In this document: positions 44,406-53,360 of the stretch, piece after piece | How positions within the stretch are numbered: position 1 is the first letter of the stretch | Layout of the letters: each line of letters opens with the position of its first letter | NCBI RefSeq assembly: GCF_900155655.1 | Contig: NZ_LT706987.1 | Location: forward strand, 2,773,588 to 2,837,587 | From: Prevotella ihumii | GTDB lineage: Bacteria > Bacteroidota > Bacteroidia > Bacteroidales > Bacteroidaceae | Direction of reading: 5' to 3' | DNA length: 64,000 bases | Notes under the pieces: model-generated | Told to the model about the DNA's origin: nothing | The model's database searches: none | The model's input: only the letters and a program-made list of their open reading frames with translations | Program-made: the position numbers and the translations under genes

Positions 44406-45089
44406 TTATTTCACAACCGTTGCTTTGCGTATTCTGATGTCAGTCAGTGGGCGATCGTTCTCATCCCCAACTGCCTGTTGTATCTTTTCTACAATGTCAA
44501 GCCCCTCTATTACCTCGCCAAATACGGTGTACGAGCCATCAAGATGTGGCGTTCCGCCTAAGGTTTTGTACACTTCTTTTATTTCGGGTGTAAGTTTTAC
44601 AGTTCCGTTTGTATGTTTGTCGATACGCTCTTGCGCCCAATCCAACTGACCATCAGAGAACTTTTGTCCCCACACAATGTAGAATTGAGTAGACGATGAC
44701 GCACGTTGCGGATTTACATCATCGCCCTCGCGCGCTGCTGCTAATGCCCCTCGCTTGTGAAAAAGTTTAGGGAAACAGATTTCGGCAGGTATGGTGTAAG
44801 GCTCTGGTGTGTCGCCAAGCATTTGTCCTGCTTGTGCTGTTTTAGACGCTTGGTCGCCTGCCTGAACCATAAAGTTCTTGATAACACGATGGAACAACAC
44901 ACCATCGTATGCCCCATTCTTGGTTTGTTTTAAGAAGTTGTCTCGGTGTTTTGGGGTTTCGTTGTAGAGCACCAAACGTATGTTGCCACTATCGGTTTCC
45001 ATCAAAATTTCGTGACGTAGAGTATCTGTTTGTGCGTGCATTGCAAGGGCAAATACCGCTAAAACGAGGGTTGTGAATAGTTTTTTCAT
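44406..45089 (-). CDS. Exported cyclophilin-type peptidyl-prolyl isomerase
   Basis: This enzyme speeds the cis-trans change of prolyl bonds in exported proteins. The 227 residues have a signal peptide (MKKLFTTLVLAVFALAMHAQ) and a cyclophilin domain with the motifs FHRVIKNFMVQAGD and SSSTQFYIVWG, though the usual MAN segment after the first motif is replaced (GALAAAREGDDVNPQ). It lies in the periplasm. It is monocistronic and divergent from sdaA. Confidence 0.92.
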   Translation of the reverse strand: MKKLFTTLVLAVFALAMHAQTDTLRHEILMETDSGNIRLVLYNETPKHRDNFLKQTKNGAYDGVLFHRVIKNFMVQAGDQASKTAQAGQMLGDTPEPYTIPAEICFPKLFHKRGALAAAREGDDVNPQRASSSTQFYIVWGQKFSDGQLDWAQERIDKHTNGTVKLTPEIKEVYKTLGGTPHLDGSYTVFGEVIEGLDIVEKIQQAVGDENDRPLTDIRIRKATVVK

Positions 45090-45227
45090 TGTTTATGTTT
45101 TGATTATTTCAAATAATGATATGTGCAAACTTACTTATTTTTTTTGATTTCAGCAAAATATTTGCTTTATTATCCATAATGCGTGATGATAGTGGGCGAG
45201 AAGTGATGGTTAGCCGAATAATTTTAT

Positions 45228-45235
45228 TACTTTTG
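45228..45235 (+). promoter_or_regulatory. Candidate -7 promoter box of sdaA
   Basis: TACTTTTG matches TAnnTTTG, 73 bp upstream of the sdaA start. Confidence 0.4.
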
Positions 45236-45307
45236 CATATTAATAATATATAAGGTGGCGTAACTTCTACCTCAAGTAACGAATTAAGAATTGGATACAG
45301 AGACATA

Positions 45308-46516
45308 ATGAACTCATTAAAAGAAATATTTAGGATCGGGAAAGGTCCATCGAGTAGCCATACGATGGGGCCTCAGCGTGCTGCGGAGATATTTGCAGGT
45401 CGCCATCCTGAGGCTGCTGCCTTTGAAGTAACGCTTTATGGCAGTTTGGCAGCAACGGGCAAGGGTCACTTAACCGATGTGGCTATCATTGAGGTATTGA
45501 ACAAGATTGCCCCAATCGAAATCGTTTGGAAACCTACTGAAGTATTGCCTTACCATACTAACGGTATGTTGTACAAGTCGCTCAATGCAGCTAACGAAGT
45601 TACCGATGAGTGGGAGGTGTACAGCGTTGGCGGTGGTGCATTGTCGGAAGGCAAAGGCAAGGAAGATATGTTCTATACCGAACCTGTATATGAACTAAAT
45701 ACGCTGAAAGAAATACAGAAGTGGTGCGAGGCAAGCGGTCGTGGCTACTGGGAATACGTGGAACACTGCGAGGGCGAAGAGATATGGGACTACCTTAGCG
45801 AGGTGTGGCAAACGATGCGAACAGCGGTGGAAGAAGGGTTGGATAATGCAGGGGTACTCCCTGGCAGTTTGAACCTATCGAGAAAGGCAAGCAACTACTA
45901 CATTAAGGCACGTGCTTATAAGGAATCGTTACAGGCACGTGGGTTGGTTTATGCCTACGCTTTGGCAGTGAGCGAACAAAATGCTTCGGGCGGCACTATC
46001 GTAACAGCCCCCACTTGTGGGTCGTGCGGTGTTGTGCCTGCCGTATTGTATCAGCTGGCTAAGAGTCCTGACTTTACTGAGCGCAAAATATTGCGTTCGT
46101 TGGCAACGGCAGGTCTTTTTGGCAATGTAGTGAAACATAATGCCTCTATTTCGGGCGCTGAAGTAGGCTGTCAAGGCGAAGTGGGGGTGGCTTGTGCTAT
46201 GGCTTCGGCTGCTGCTTGTCAACTTTTTGGTGGCACACCTTCGCAGATAGAGTATGCTGCCGAAATGGGGTTGGAACATCACTTGGGAATGACTTGCGAC
46301 CCTGTGTGTGGTTTAGTTCAGATACCTTGCATTGAGCGCAATGCTTTTGCAGCTTGCCGAGCTTTAGATGCCCAACTATATGCTAACTTCAGCGATGGTC
46401 GCCATCGTGTATCGTTCGATAGGGTAGTGGAAGTAATGAAGCAAACGGGACACGATATTCCTTCGCTTTACAAGGAAACGAGCGAAGGCGGATTGGCACA
46501 AGATTTTGAATGGTAA
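45308..46516 (+). CDS. sdaA: L-serine dehydratase (L-serine ammonia-lyase)
   Basis: This oxygen-sensitive 4Fe-4S enzyme turns serine into pyruvate and ammonia. The 402 residues begin with the beta domain (FRIGKGPSSSHTMGPQRAA), and the alpha domain carries the cluster Cys residues in APTCGSCGVVPA, in MTCDPVCGLVQIPCIERNA, and downstream. The single-chain form joins both domains. It lies near serB and in the opposite sense of flow, one making and one degrading serine. A terminator follows. Confidence 0.95.
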   Translation: MNSLKEIFRIGKGPSSSHTMGPQRAAEIFAGRHPEAAAFEVTLYGSLAATGKGHLTDVAIIEVLNKIAPIEIVWKPTEVLPYHTNGMLYKSLNAANEVTDEWEVYSVGGGALSEGKGKEDMFYTEPVYELNTLKEIQKWCEASGRGYWEYVEHCEGEEIWDYLSEVWQTMRTAVEEGLDNAGVLPGSLNLSRKASNYYIKARAYKESLQARGLVYAYALAVSEQNASGGTIVTAPTCGSCGVVPAVLYQLAKSPDFTERKILRSLATAGLFGNVVKHNASISGAEVGCQGEVGVACAMASAAACQLFGGTPSQIEYAAEMGLEHHLGMTCDPVCGLVQIPCIERNAFAACRALDAQLYANFSDGRHRVSFDRVVEVMKQTGHDIPSLYKETSEGGLAQDFEW

Positions 46517-46525
46517 AATAAAAGA

Positions 46526-46567
46526 AAAACTCCTTCCAACTGTAAGCACAGTGAGAAGGAGTTTTTT
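46526..46567. terminator. Terminator after sdaA
   Basis: The arms AAAAACTCCTTC and GAAGGAGTTTTT enclose a loop and run into a T-tract. Confidence 0.75.
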
Positions 46568-46570
46568 TAT

Positions 46571-46766
46571 CCCAAATCGGTTCGTTAGAATGAGAATGTA
46601 TTTTGCGATTATTTTGAGATTTATTTTGCATATATCAAAGGAGCATAGCGGGCTATGTGACTGCAGGTATAGGTAAAATAAAGCCAAAATAATCCAAAAG
46701 ACATCTCATAAGTTTCAAAAATAATAAAGTAAGCACCTAAACTGGTCTAACGACCGATTTGGGTTT
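46571..46766. repeat. CCCAAATCGG inverted-repeat element, copy 3 (long)
   Basis: The arms CCCAAATCGG and CCGATTTGGG lie 175 bp apart. The core includes an AATAATAAAGTAAGCACC segment also found in copy 1, and a segment near the right (AAAAGACATCTCATAAG) found inverted in copy 4. Confidence 0.7.
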
Positions 46767-46789
46767 ATTTGTTTCGTAATTTACTGTTC

Positions 46790-47827
46790 TTATCTTAACT
46801 CGTCTTTGAAAGCCATTATTGCACGTAGTGTGATTTGTTCGGCTTCCTCGATAGAGCAATGTAGCTTGCCGCCTGAAGCATCGGCGTGGCCACCACCATT
46901 GAAGAATTTCACCGCCATAGGTTGACAATGGAAGCCGTTGCCCGAACGTAAGCTAACAAGAACAAGGTTGGGGCGTTCGGTATCTTCGCGCAAAGAGATG
47001 CTTAGTTTTAAGCCTTTTATCTGTTGGGGTATGTTTACTACGCCCTCCATATCGCCCTTGATAAAGTGGAAACGTTGCATTTCTGCCTTTGTAACAGTAA
47101 AATAAGCAGCGTGCAACTCGTCTATCACTTGGAGTTTATTGTAAATAATGTGTCCACGCAGTTTGATGGCATTTGCCGAATAGTTGTGATACACACGATT
47201 GTAAATCTTGTCTTTGTCTATTCTTTTTTGCAAGAGTAAACTGATGATGTAATAGATTTCGGGACGTGTAGAGTTGTAGGTGAAACCGCCTGTGTCGGTC
47301 ATCATACCACAATAAATACATTGTGCGCAGTCTTTTCCCATCTGTTCGTAACCATCGAGTTGAGCAATAAGTCGGAAAACAATCTCGCTTGTACTCGACA
47401 TCTCTGTGTTTGAGATGGTTAGCTCGTTGTTTGTGTCGGGGTCAAGATGGTGGTCTATGAGGAGTCGTTTAGCTTTGCAACCCTCTAATAATGGGAGCAT
47501 ATCCTCTACACGGCTATTCTGATTGAAGTCGAGACAGCATACAAGGTCAGCGTTGTCGAAAGCTTGTTTTACTTCGGCAGGGCGTTTGTCGTGTCTTATT
47601 ATTTCGTTTGTCCCTGGCAGCCATTGCAGAAAGTCGGGATAAGCATCTGGCAAACAAACCTTTACGTCGTCTTTTCCTATCTGTTTCAAATATGATTTCC
47701 ACGCTAATGTTGAGCCTACCGCATCACCATCGGGCGACTTGTGCGCACAAATAACAATGTGTTGGGAGGTTTGGAGCAGGGTGCGGAGCTGTTCCAATTG
47801 GGTTGTGTCTAAGAGATTGATATTCAT
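46790..47827 (-). CDS. DHH-family phosphoesterase (NrnA-like)
   Basis: This 345-residue protein belongs to the DHH/DHHA1 family, whose members degrade short oligoribonucleotides and 3'-phosphoadenosine 5'-phosphate or cyclic dinucleotide products. DHH motifs: AHKSPDGDAVGS, CLDFNQNSRV and LIDHHLDPD, followed by MTDTGGFTY. The DHHA1 domain ends with FFNGGGHADASGG. Which of the NrnA-type activities applies is not shown by the sequence. It is monocistronic. Confidence 0.9.
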   Translation of the reverse strand: MNINLLDTTQLEQLRTLLQTSQHIVICAHKSPDGDAVGSTLAWKSYLKQIGKDDVKVCLPDAYPDFLQWLPGTNEIIRHDKRPAEVKQAFDNADLVCCLDFNQNSRVEDMLPLLEGCKAKRLLIDHHLDPDTNNELTISNTEMSSTSEIVFRLIAQLDGYEQMGKDCAQCIYCGMMTDTGGFTYNSTRPEIYYIISLLLQKRIDKDKIYNRVYHNYSANAIKLRGHIIYNKLQVIDELHAAYFTVTKAEMQRFHFIKGDMEGVVNIPQQIKGLKLSISLREDTERPNLVLVSLRSGNGFHCQPMAVKFFNGGGHADASGGKLHCSIEEAEQITLRAIMAFKDELR

Positions 47828-47876
47828 TCGTGTACCCTTAAAAGATGTTTAGTCCTGATTGATATTTATAAAAATA

Positions 47877-47917
47877 AAAGCATACATTCGCATCGTGTAA
47901 GATACGAATGTATGCTT
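47877..47917. terminator. Terminator after the nucleotidyltransferase gene
   Basis: The arms AAAGCATACATTCG and CGAATGTATGCTTT form a 14-bp stem, 13 bp past the stop codon of the minus-strand nucleotidyltransferase gene. Confidence 0.75.
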
Positions 47918-47929
47918 TGTTGTTAATAT

Positions 47930-48841
47930 TTAGAATAATTTAGAAGGATAAACGCCTTCGTCAATCAACTTTTGTATGCGAGCCACAACGCCATCTCTAT
48001 CCGCAGGGTAGGTAACGCCAAACCACGTGCTGGTGGTATCGAGAACCTTTACAGTGGCTGTGTTGTCGTTGATGAGCTTGTTTACCATCATTGGAATGAA
48101 GTATTCCGACTTCTTGTTCTCCATATTCTTAGGGTCTGACAAGAACTCCTTGAAGTAAGCATCGCTATACTCAAAGTAGTCGGGGGTAAATCCCCATACA
48201 TTCATCGAAGTAGGTGTATTGTCGTCAACTATTGTCCACGACTCGTCCTCATTCATATATTGCACCTTGCCGTCACGGCGTTCTATCTTTGTGCGTTCCA
48301 CAACTGTTGTGAGGTTGCCTTCAGCATTGGTAGAACAAAGTCCACGAGATACAGTTCCGTTTTCGCTCAATGTGTTGCCTACACGGAAGCCCACCATTGC
48401 ATAACTATTGCGAGCACCTTTAGGGAGGTCTGACAAGAATTTGCCAATAACCTTGAAGCAATCACGATTGTAGAAATCGTCGCAATTGATAACGCAGAAA
48501 GGTTCTTTGATAACATCTTTTGCCATCAAAATAGCGTGGTTGGTTCCCCAAGGTTTTTCGCGTCCTTCTGGTACTGTGAAGCCTTCGGGAAGTGCGTCTA
48601 TTGCTTGAAAAACAAGCTCGGCAGGGATATGACCTTCATATTTAGACAATACTTGCTCGCGGAATTGCTGTTCGAAGTCTCTACGGATAACGAAAACTAT
48701 TTTACCGAAGCCCGCTTGAATAGCATCGTAAATAGAGTAATCCATAATGGTTTCGCCATTAGGCCCTAATCCGTCAAGCTGTTTCAATCCACCATAGCGG
48801 CTGCCCATACCAGCTGCAAGAAGCAATAATGTTGGTTTCAT
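47930..48841 (-). CDS. Sugar-phosphate nucleotidyltransferase
   Basis: This 303-residue enzyme of the NTP-transferase family joins a nucleotide to a sugar 1-phosphate. The GMGSRYGGLKQLDGLGP nucleotide-binding start is clear, with INCDDFYNRD as the metal-binding Asp segment and VERTKIERRDGK further on. The exact sugar is not shown; UTP-glucose-1-phosphate and MurNAc-1-phosphate transferases both belong to the family. No partner sugar kinase is beside it. It is followed by a terminator. Confidence 0.85.
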   Translation of the reverse strand: MKPTLLLLAAGMGSRYGGLKQLDGLGPNGETIMDYSIYDAIQAGFGKIVFVIRRDFEQQFREQVLSKYEGHIPAELVFQAIDALPEGFTVPEGREKPWGTNHAILMAKDVIKEPFCVINCDDFYNRDCFKVIGKFLSDLPKGARNSYAMVGFRVGNTLSENGTVSRGLCSTNAEGNLTTVVERTKIERRDGKVQYMNEDESWTIVDDNTPTSMNVWGFTPDYFEYSDAYFKEFLSDPKNMENKKSEYFIPMMVNKLINDNTATVKVLDTTSTWFGVTYPADRDGVVARIQKLIDEGVYPSKLF

Positions 48842-48995
48842 ATTGATATATTTATAATATTTAAAATTTCAAGTATTCCTCTTTTTCATTGGCAAAGGTA
48901 CGAAAAAGATGTGAGAAACGAAACGAAAAAAACTCCCAAATGGTAGTTTATTTGGGAGTGGAGTGATATTTTTAAGTTTAAAAGTAAATCTTATG

Positions 48996-50075
48996 TTATT
49001 TCCATTTGCCTTCGGCGAGTTTGAACAACGAACCTGTTGGGCAAACAAAACGGCAATAAGGACGAGGAATAAACAACGAAAGAATGAGCGTAACTGCACC
49101 GATAAGAAGAACAGCTACCGATGCTGAGTAGAAGATAAATGCTGAAAAGACTTCGTAATCCATCCATTCTGTGCATACACCTATGGCTGCTAAGAGCATT
49201 AAAACGTAGAATAATATTTGGCGGAAGAAGTTGAGCCGCTTGCTTATCGTGCTACTCATTTTCCATTTTCGCTTGTTCGTTTTGCCCAATAAGTCTTGCA
49301 TCGAACCACAAGGGCATACGTGTATGCAGTAGTATTGCTTCTTTCCAAAGAGGGGATAGATAAAGGCTGTGGCAAGCATAATGAGCGGGATGAGCGATGC
49401 CCAAAGGTCGATACCGTTCGACATATATTTTACAAACACACCCCAAGACAAGAATATGCCACCCCAAAAACCAAGTACTGCAACATTTAAAACTTGCTGT
49501 AAAAGGCGATAATATTTATTTTTATAGAATAAAGGAATGACGGCTGCCATCAATACAATGATGAGTCCGATAGTGTCCTTTGTACTTAGGTCTGCTTTTT
49601 CTTGTGCTGAAGGGGTCTGAGTTCTCTGTGCTGCAAATTCTAAACCGCGTTTTACATTTCTTATTATGGCTTTGGAAGAATAGGTTGCACCACTTACTGC
49701 GTCTACATTCATATTCTGTGCAACATTAATGGTCTTCCCGTTCCATTGTGTGAGTAAGGTCTTGGCTTCGTTAAAGAAGTCGGGAGTCTCTGAATTTGGC
49801 AATGCTGTTACCTTAATTACCTTGTTATTCTTGATATAAATTTCTAATGGTACTATGCCACCATAGCCCTCAATATTCTTGCCAAGCGATGTTGTGTTGA
49901 CAACCATTGTGCCATCAGCCTCTGTGCGAAGCGTGTCTATTGTTTTAGAGACAGGCTTCTCAGTGGTCAATTCTGCAAGGTTATGCCCCCAGATGCGGCT
50001 ATCACGCTGTGCAGCGATGATTGTTACAATGGCGAAACATATTGCGAGAAAGATTATTTGCTTTGTTTTTTGCAT
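48996..50075 (-). CDS. FMN-binding and 4Fe-4S membrane protein
   Basis: The 359 residues have an N-terminal signal/anchor helix, an FMN-binding domain (about 50-140) with the motif DAVSGATYSSKAI, in which a Thr/Ser of SGAT is the covalent flavin site in RnfG/NqrC-type domains, five or so membrane helices, and two NosR/NapH-type ferredoxin motifs (CIHVCPCGSMQDLLGK and CRFVCPTGSLFKLAEG). The layout resembles NosR-like electron carriers of the inner membrane. Its electron partner is not in the window. It overlaps the MATE gene by 22 bp, so translation may be coupled. Confidence 0.85.
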   Translation of the reverse strand: MQKTKQIIFLAICFAIVTIIAAQRDSRIWGHNLAELTTEKPVSKTIDTLRTEADGTMVVNTTSLGKNIEGYGGIVPLEIYIKNNKVIKVTALPNSETPDFFNEAKTLLTQWNGKTINVAQNMNVDAVSGATYSSKAIIRNVKRGLEFAAQRTQTPSAQEKADLSTKDTIGLIIVLMAAVIPLFYKNKYYRLLQQVLNVAVLGFWGGIFLSWGVFVKYMSNGIDLWASLIPLIMLATAFIYPLFGKKQYYCIHVCPCGSMQDLLGKTNKRKWKMSSTISKRLNFFRQILFYVLMLLAAIGVCTEWMDYEVFSAFIFYSASVAVLLIGAVTLILSLFIPRPYCRFVCPTGSLFKLAEGKWK

Positions 50076-51427
50076 CTTTGTGTGTGTGATACTTCGTTTA
50101 ATCGCTTCCTAAAATAATAATAATACATTAATCCCGCAGTGGTAAGACCAAATGGGAAAGCTGACCAAATACCCAAAAGTCCCATTTCAAAGTAAATGCC
50201 AAAGAGATAACTAAGCGGTAAACTAACAACAAAATAAGCAATGAAGGCGGTGTACATCAATGGTTTAACATACGAAAGACCACGCAATGCGTTGCCGTAT
50301 GCGCATTGCATTCCATCGCCAAACTGATAAATAATCATTGGAATGATAACTTGTCCCACCATTACCCATACAGCTTCATTGTCGGTAAATACTGCTCCAA
50401 GTTGGTTGCGGAATATTATTACAGGCACAGAAACTGCAGTGGCAATTAATAATATAAGGTGAAATCCTGCGGAAGTGGACAGTTTAACAGCCTTAAAATC
50501 TTGTTGTCCTGTGAAATAACTTACACGTACAGCAACCGCAGAAGCCATTCCATAATAGACCATATAAAAGAATTGAGAGATAGTAAGCATTACCTGATGG
50601 GCAGCAAGGGCTTGTGTTCCAATCCATCCTACCATAACTGAGGTAAGACTAAAGCCTGCTGTTTCTAATCCCATCTGCATACTTAGAGGGAAGCCAATTT
50701 TGCATAGGTGGTTTATATCTTTCTTGCTAACAGGCTCGGACTTGAAACCTTGCTTGTAAATATGAAAACGTTTGACAGCAAAAAAGATAACTACAAAGGC
50801 GATAGACATCACAATGCGAGAAAACATAGTAGAAAGCCCTGCGCCTAAAAGTCCGAGTTCGGGGAAGCCGAACTTACCATAGATAAGAATATAATTTCCA
50901 ACGATGTTAAGCAAATTGCCCACTATGAGTATCCACATAGCTGTCTTTGTGTCGGTAATACCATCAGAAAACTGCTTAAAAGTATTGAACCACGTAACGA
51001 AAGGTAATGATATGAGGTTGACCAAGAAGTAAGGCCGCATCAGTGGAAGTAGCTCCTCTGGTTGTCCTAAATTACCAAGATTAAGATACAACACTACCAT
51101 TATAATGGCCAAAAGCACTGCCAATAGCGTATTAGCTATCAGTGAGTTCTTGAGCATTCCGCCTATCTTTAAATTTTCTTCTCTACCATACAACGCACCC
51201 ACGACAGGAGTTAAGCCATACGAGAAGCCCATCGCAAAGATAAGCACGAGTACAAACATATTGTTGACAAAGGCTGCTGCACCCAGCTCGGTGGTGCTGT
51301 GGCGGCCAATCATCAATGTATCGGCAAAATTTAAAATAATAGTCCCGATCTGTCCAATGATGATGGGAACCCCCAATTGGGTTAATGCTTTGTAATGTGT
51401 TTTGTAAATTTTGAGATTAAATTCCAT
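50054..51427 (-). CDS. MATE-family efflux transporter
   Basis: This 457-residue inner-membrane transporter has about twelve helices in two repeated halves (PIIIGQIGTIILNFADTLMIG and SMQMGLETAGFSLTSVMVGWIG mark their starts). MATE proteins export drugs and other cations by H+ or Na+ exchange. The substrate is unknown. The gene starts 15 bp after the HU-LysM gene stop and overlaps the FMN protein gene at its end. Confidence 0.92.
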   Translation of the reverse strand: MEFNLKIYKTHYKALTQLGVPIIIGQIGTIILNFADTLMIGRHSTTELGAAAFVNNMFVLVLIFAMGFSYGLTPVVGALYGREENLKIGGMLKNSLIANTLLAVLLAIIMVVLYLNLGNLGQPEELLPLMRPYFLVNLISLPFVTWFNTFKQFSDGITDTKTAMWILIVGNLLNIVGNYILIYGKFGFPELGLLGAGLSTMFSRIVMSIAFVVIFFAVKRFHIYKQGFKSEPVSKKDINHLCKIGFPLSMQMGLETAGFSLTSVMVGWIGTQALAAHQVMLTISQFFYMVYYGMASAVAVRVSYFTGQQDFKAVKLSTSAGFHLILLIATAVSVPVIIFRNQLGAVFTDNEAVWVMVGQVIIPMIIYQFGDGMQCAYGNALRGLSYVKPLMYTAFIAYFVVSLPLSYLFGIYFEMGLLGIWSAFPFGLTTAGLMYYYYFRKRLNEVSHTQRCKKQSK

Positions 51428-51442
51428 TAATACAATCTTTTT

Positions 51443-52945
51443 TTATTTGCTACGATATTGTGGCCGTAGCTCCACTTTTGGCACTTTCATAGTGTCGCCA
51501 GCACTCATCTTATTTACTCCATTGAGTACTTGGAAATAGCCCACCATATCTGGTCCGAGGGCTTTTCTACTATACGACTCCATTGTTTCGCCTTTCTTGA
51601 GTACCACAATCTTTTCTACACCAATGATGTCGTAAGCTCCGTAACGTATCTTGGGATTGTTGCTAAGTTTCTTAAACTCATTGTTTTCTACCGATGGAGT
51701 AGCATCTTCTACCTTCTCTTTTATTGGTTTTTGGGTAGGCTTTTCAGCTTGTACTATTGCTGTATTACCTTCTTTCTTATGTGGCTTTACTGCCTCTTGT
51801 TCCACCTTTACCTTGAGGTCATCGCGCTTATTGTCTCTTATTGCGCAATCTTTTCCAAACTTATATGCACCAAATACGCATAAAATGATGAACATAGCTA
51901 TTAAAAGCCACCACCAATTTTGCTTCTTCTTGGGCTCTTCTATACTTGAAGTATTAACCGAAGGAGAAACTTTAGCAGGCTCTTCTACAGCAGTTTCTGC
52001 AGATTTGGTTTCTATTTCAACAATCTTTGCAGGTTCTTCATCTGGAGTTGGCTCATTTGGAGTGGGCTGAATATGAATAGGAGCGATAGGTTTCTCTTCT
52101 TTTTGCACAACCTCTTCTGTCGCTTTCTCCATTGTTGGGGTAGGCATAATAGGCTGTACAAGTGGTTGGGTTGGTTCTTCTATCTGCTGTAGAACAACCT
52201 CTTTCTCGCCTTCAATTATTTCTTCCTTTGTTTCAGCTACCTCTTCTTTGACTTCAGTTGGCTCTTCTTTCGCTTCAATTATCTTTTCTTGCGTATCAAC
52301 TGTTCCATCTTTAGTGTCAGTTACTTCTTGTTTTGCCTCATTCGAACTAATTAATGGTTCAACTGCTACTACTTTTTCAGATGTCTCCGCTTCTTTTTGA
52401 ATTTCTGTTTTATCTACTTCTTCTGTCTTTGCACCAAATCTTTCATTGCTTTCAACAATTTCTTCAGCGAGCGTTTCTTCAACTTTTATGTCTTTTGTTG
52501 TTAAGTTTTGAGCTTGTTCTTCAACCTTTTCAGCCTTTTCCTCAACCTTTTCAGAAGTTTCGGTTAGAATCTCTTCAGCTGTTTCTTCTTCTGTTGTCTT
52601 GAAATCAATGTCTTCAAAATCCACTCCATCTTGTAAAACAACAGTTTCAAACTGTGAGAATGGCTTATTTACAAGCTCTTTCATATATGCATCGGGTGTA
52701 AAGCTCACCTTTTCGTGACCCTCTATTACCACACGTTCGCCCGTGTTGACATTGATGCTTTCACGAGGTTTTACAGCTTGAATTTTGAACGTTCCCAAGC
52801 CTTTAATCTTCACTTGCTTGTCAGCCTTCAATCCTTCGTTTACAATATCAAAAACTGCATTAGCAAAGAGTTCAGCATCTTTTGCCGAAAGTTTGTGCTT
52901 TTTTACAAGCAAATCGCTGATGAGTTGTAATGATGTTTTAGCCAT
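51443..52945 (-). CDS. HU-domain protein with membrane helix and LysM domain
   Basis: This 500-residue protein has an HU-type DNA-binding domain (residues 1-95: SLQLISDLLVKKHKLSAKDAELFANAVFDIV, GLGTFKIQAVKPRESINVNTGE), a long Glu/Lys/Val-rich region (100-330), one membrane helix (WWWLLIAMFIILCVFGAYKFG, about 340-360), and a C-terminal LysM-like domain (EKIVVLKKGETMESYSRKALG to MSAGDTMKVPKV). The HU end would be cytoplasmic and the LysM end periplasmic. It shares one base with the upstream HU gene, so both are made together. The architecture is compared with the HU/SPOR protein at 37025 in the findings. Confidence 0.85.
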   Translation of the reverse strand: MAKTSLQLISDLLVKKHKLSAKDAELFANAVFDIVNEGLKADKQVKIKGLGTFKIQAVKPRESINVNTGERVVIEGHEKVSFTPDAYMKELVNKPFSQFETVVLQDGVDFEDIDFKTTEEETAEEILTETSEKVEEKAEKVEEQAQNLTTKDIKVEETLAEEIVESNERFGAKTEEVDKTEIQKEAETSEKVVAVEPLISSNEAKQEVTDTKDGTVDTQEKIIEAKEEPTEVKEEVAETKEEIIEGEKEVVLQQIEEPTQPLVQPIMPTPTMEKATEEVVQKEEKPIAPIHIQPTPNEPTPDEEPAKIVEIETKSAETAVEEPAKVSPSVNTSSIEEPKKKQNWWWLLIAMFIILCVFGAYKFGKDCAIRDNKRDDLKVKVEQEAVKPHKKEGNTAIVQAEKPTQKPIKEKVEDATPSVENNEFKKLSNNPKIRYGAYDIIGVEKIVVLKKGETMESYSRKALGPDMVGYFQVLNGVNKMSAGDTMKVPKVELRPQYRSK

Positions 52946-53232
52946 TATTCAACCCCTCCTTTCTTCAATTGTTCTTTAATAGATGCTGTAGGACGAAAAT
53001 TTAGCACCAACTTGGGCGGAACAAGCATACGCTGTCCCGTTCCAGGATTGACCATCACACGCTCCAACCGTTTCTTTACTTCGAATGTGCCAAAGCCGTT
53101 TACCTGAACAGGATTGCCATCTTCGAAGCTATCGCCCATTGCGGCAATAACTGTCTTCACGTATTTCTGTGTATTCTCTTGCGAAAATCCAGTCTTATTA
53201 GCCAATGCTGCTATGAATTCTTTATTGTTCAT
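52945..53232 (-). CDS. HU-family DNA-binding protein
   Basis: This 95-residue nucleoid protein has the HU fold: MNNKEFIAALANKTGFSQENTQKYV, the GFGTFEVKKRLERVMVNPGTG arm region and VLNFRPTASIKEQL. It binds DNA as a dimer. It overlaps the HU-LysM gene by one base, so the two HU domains may form mixed dimers; this is an inference. Confidence 0.95.
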   Translation of the reverse strand: MNNKEFIAALANKTGFSQENTQKYVKTVIAAMGDSFEDGNPVQVNGFGTFEVKKRLERVMVNPGTGQRMLVPPKLVLNFRPTASIKEQLKKGGVE

Positions 53233-53360
53233 ATTGTGCTAAAATTTATGTTTTCTAAGTCCAATGCTACACCGAATGTAAATTATTGGATAACAAAGGG
53301 ATATACTAAGTATATTATATATTTACTCTAAGTATAGAGAAGTAAAGTCAAGGCGTGCTT

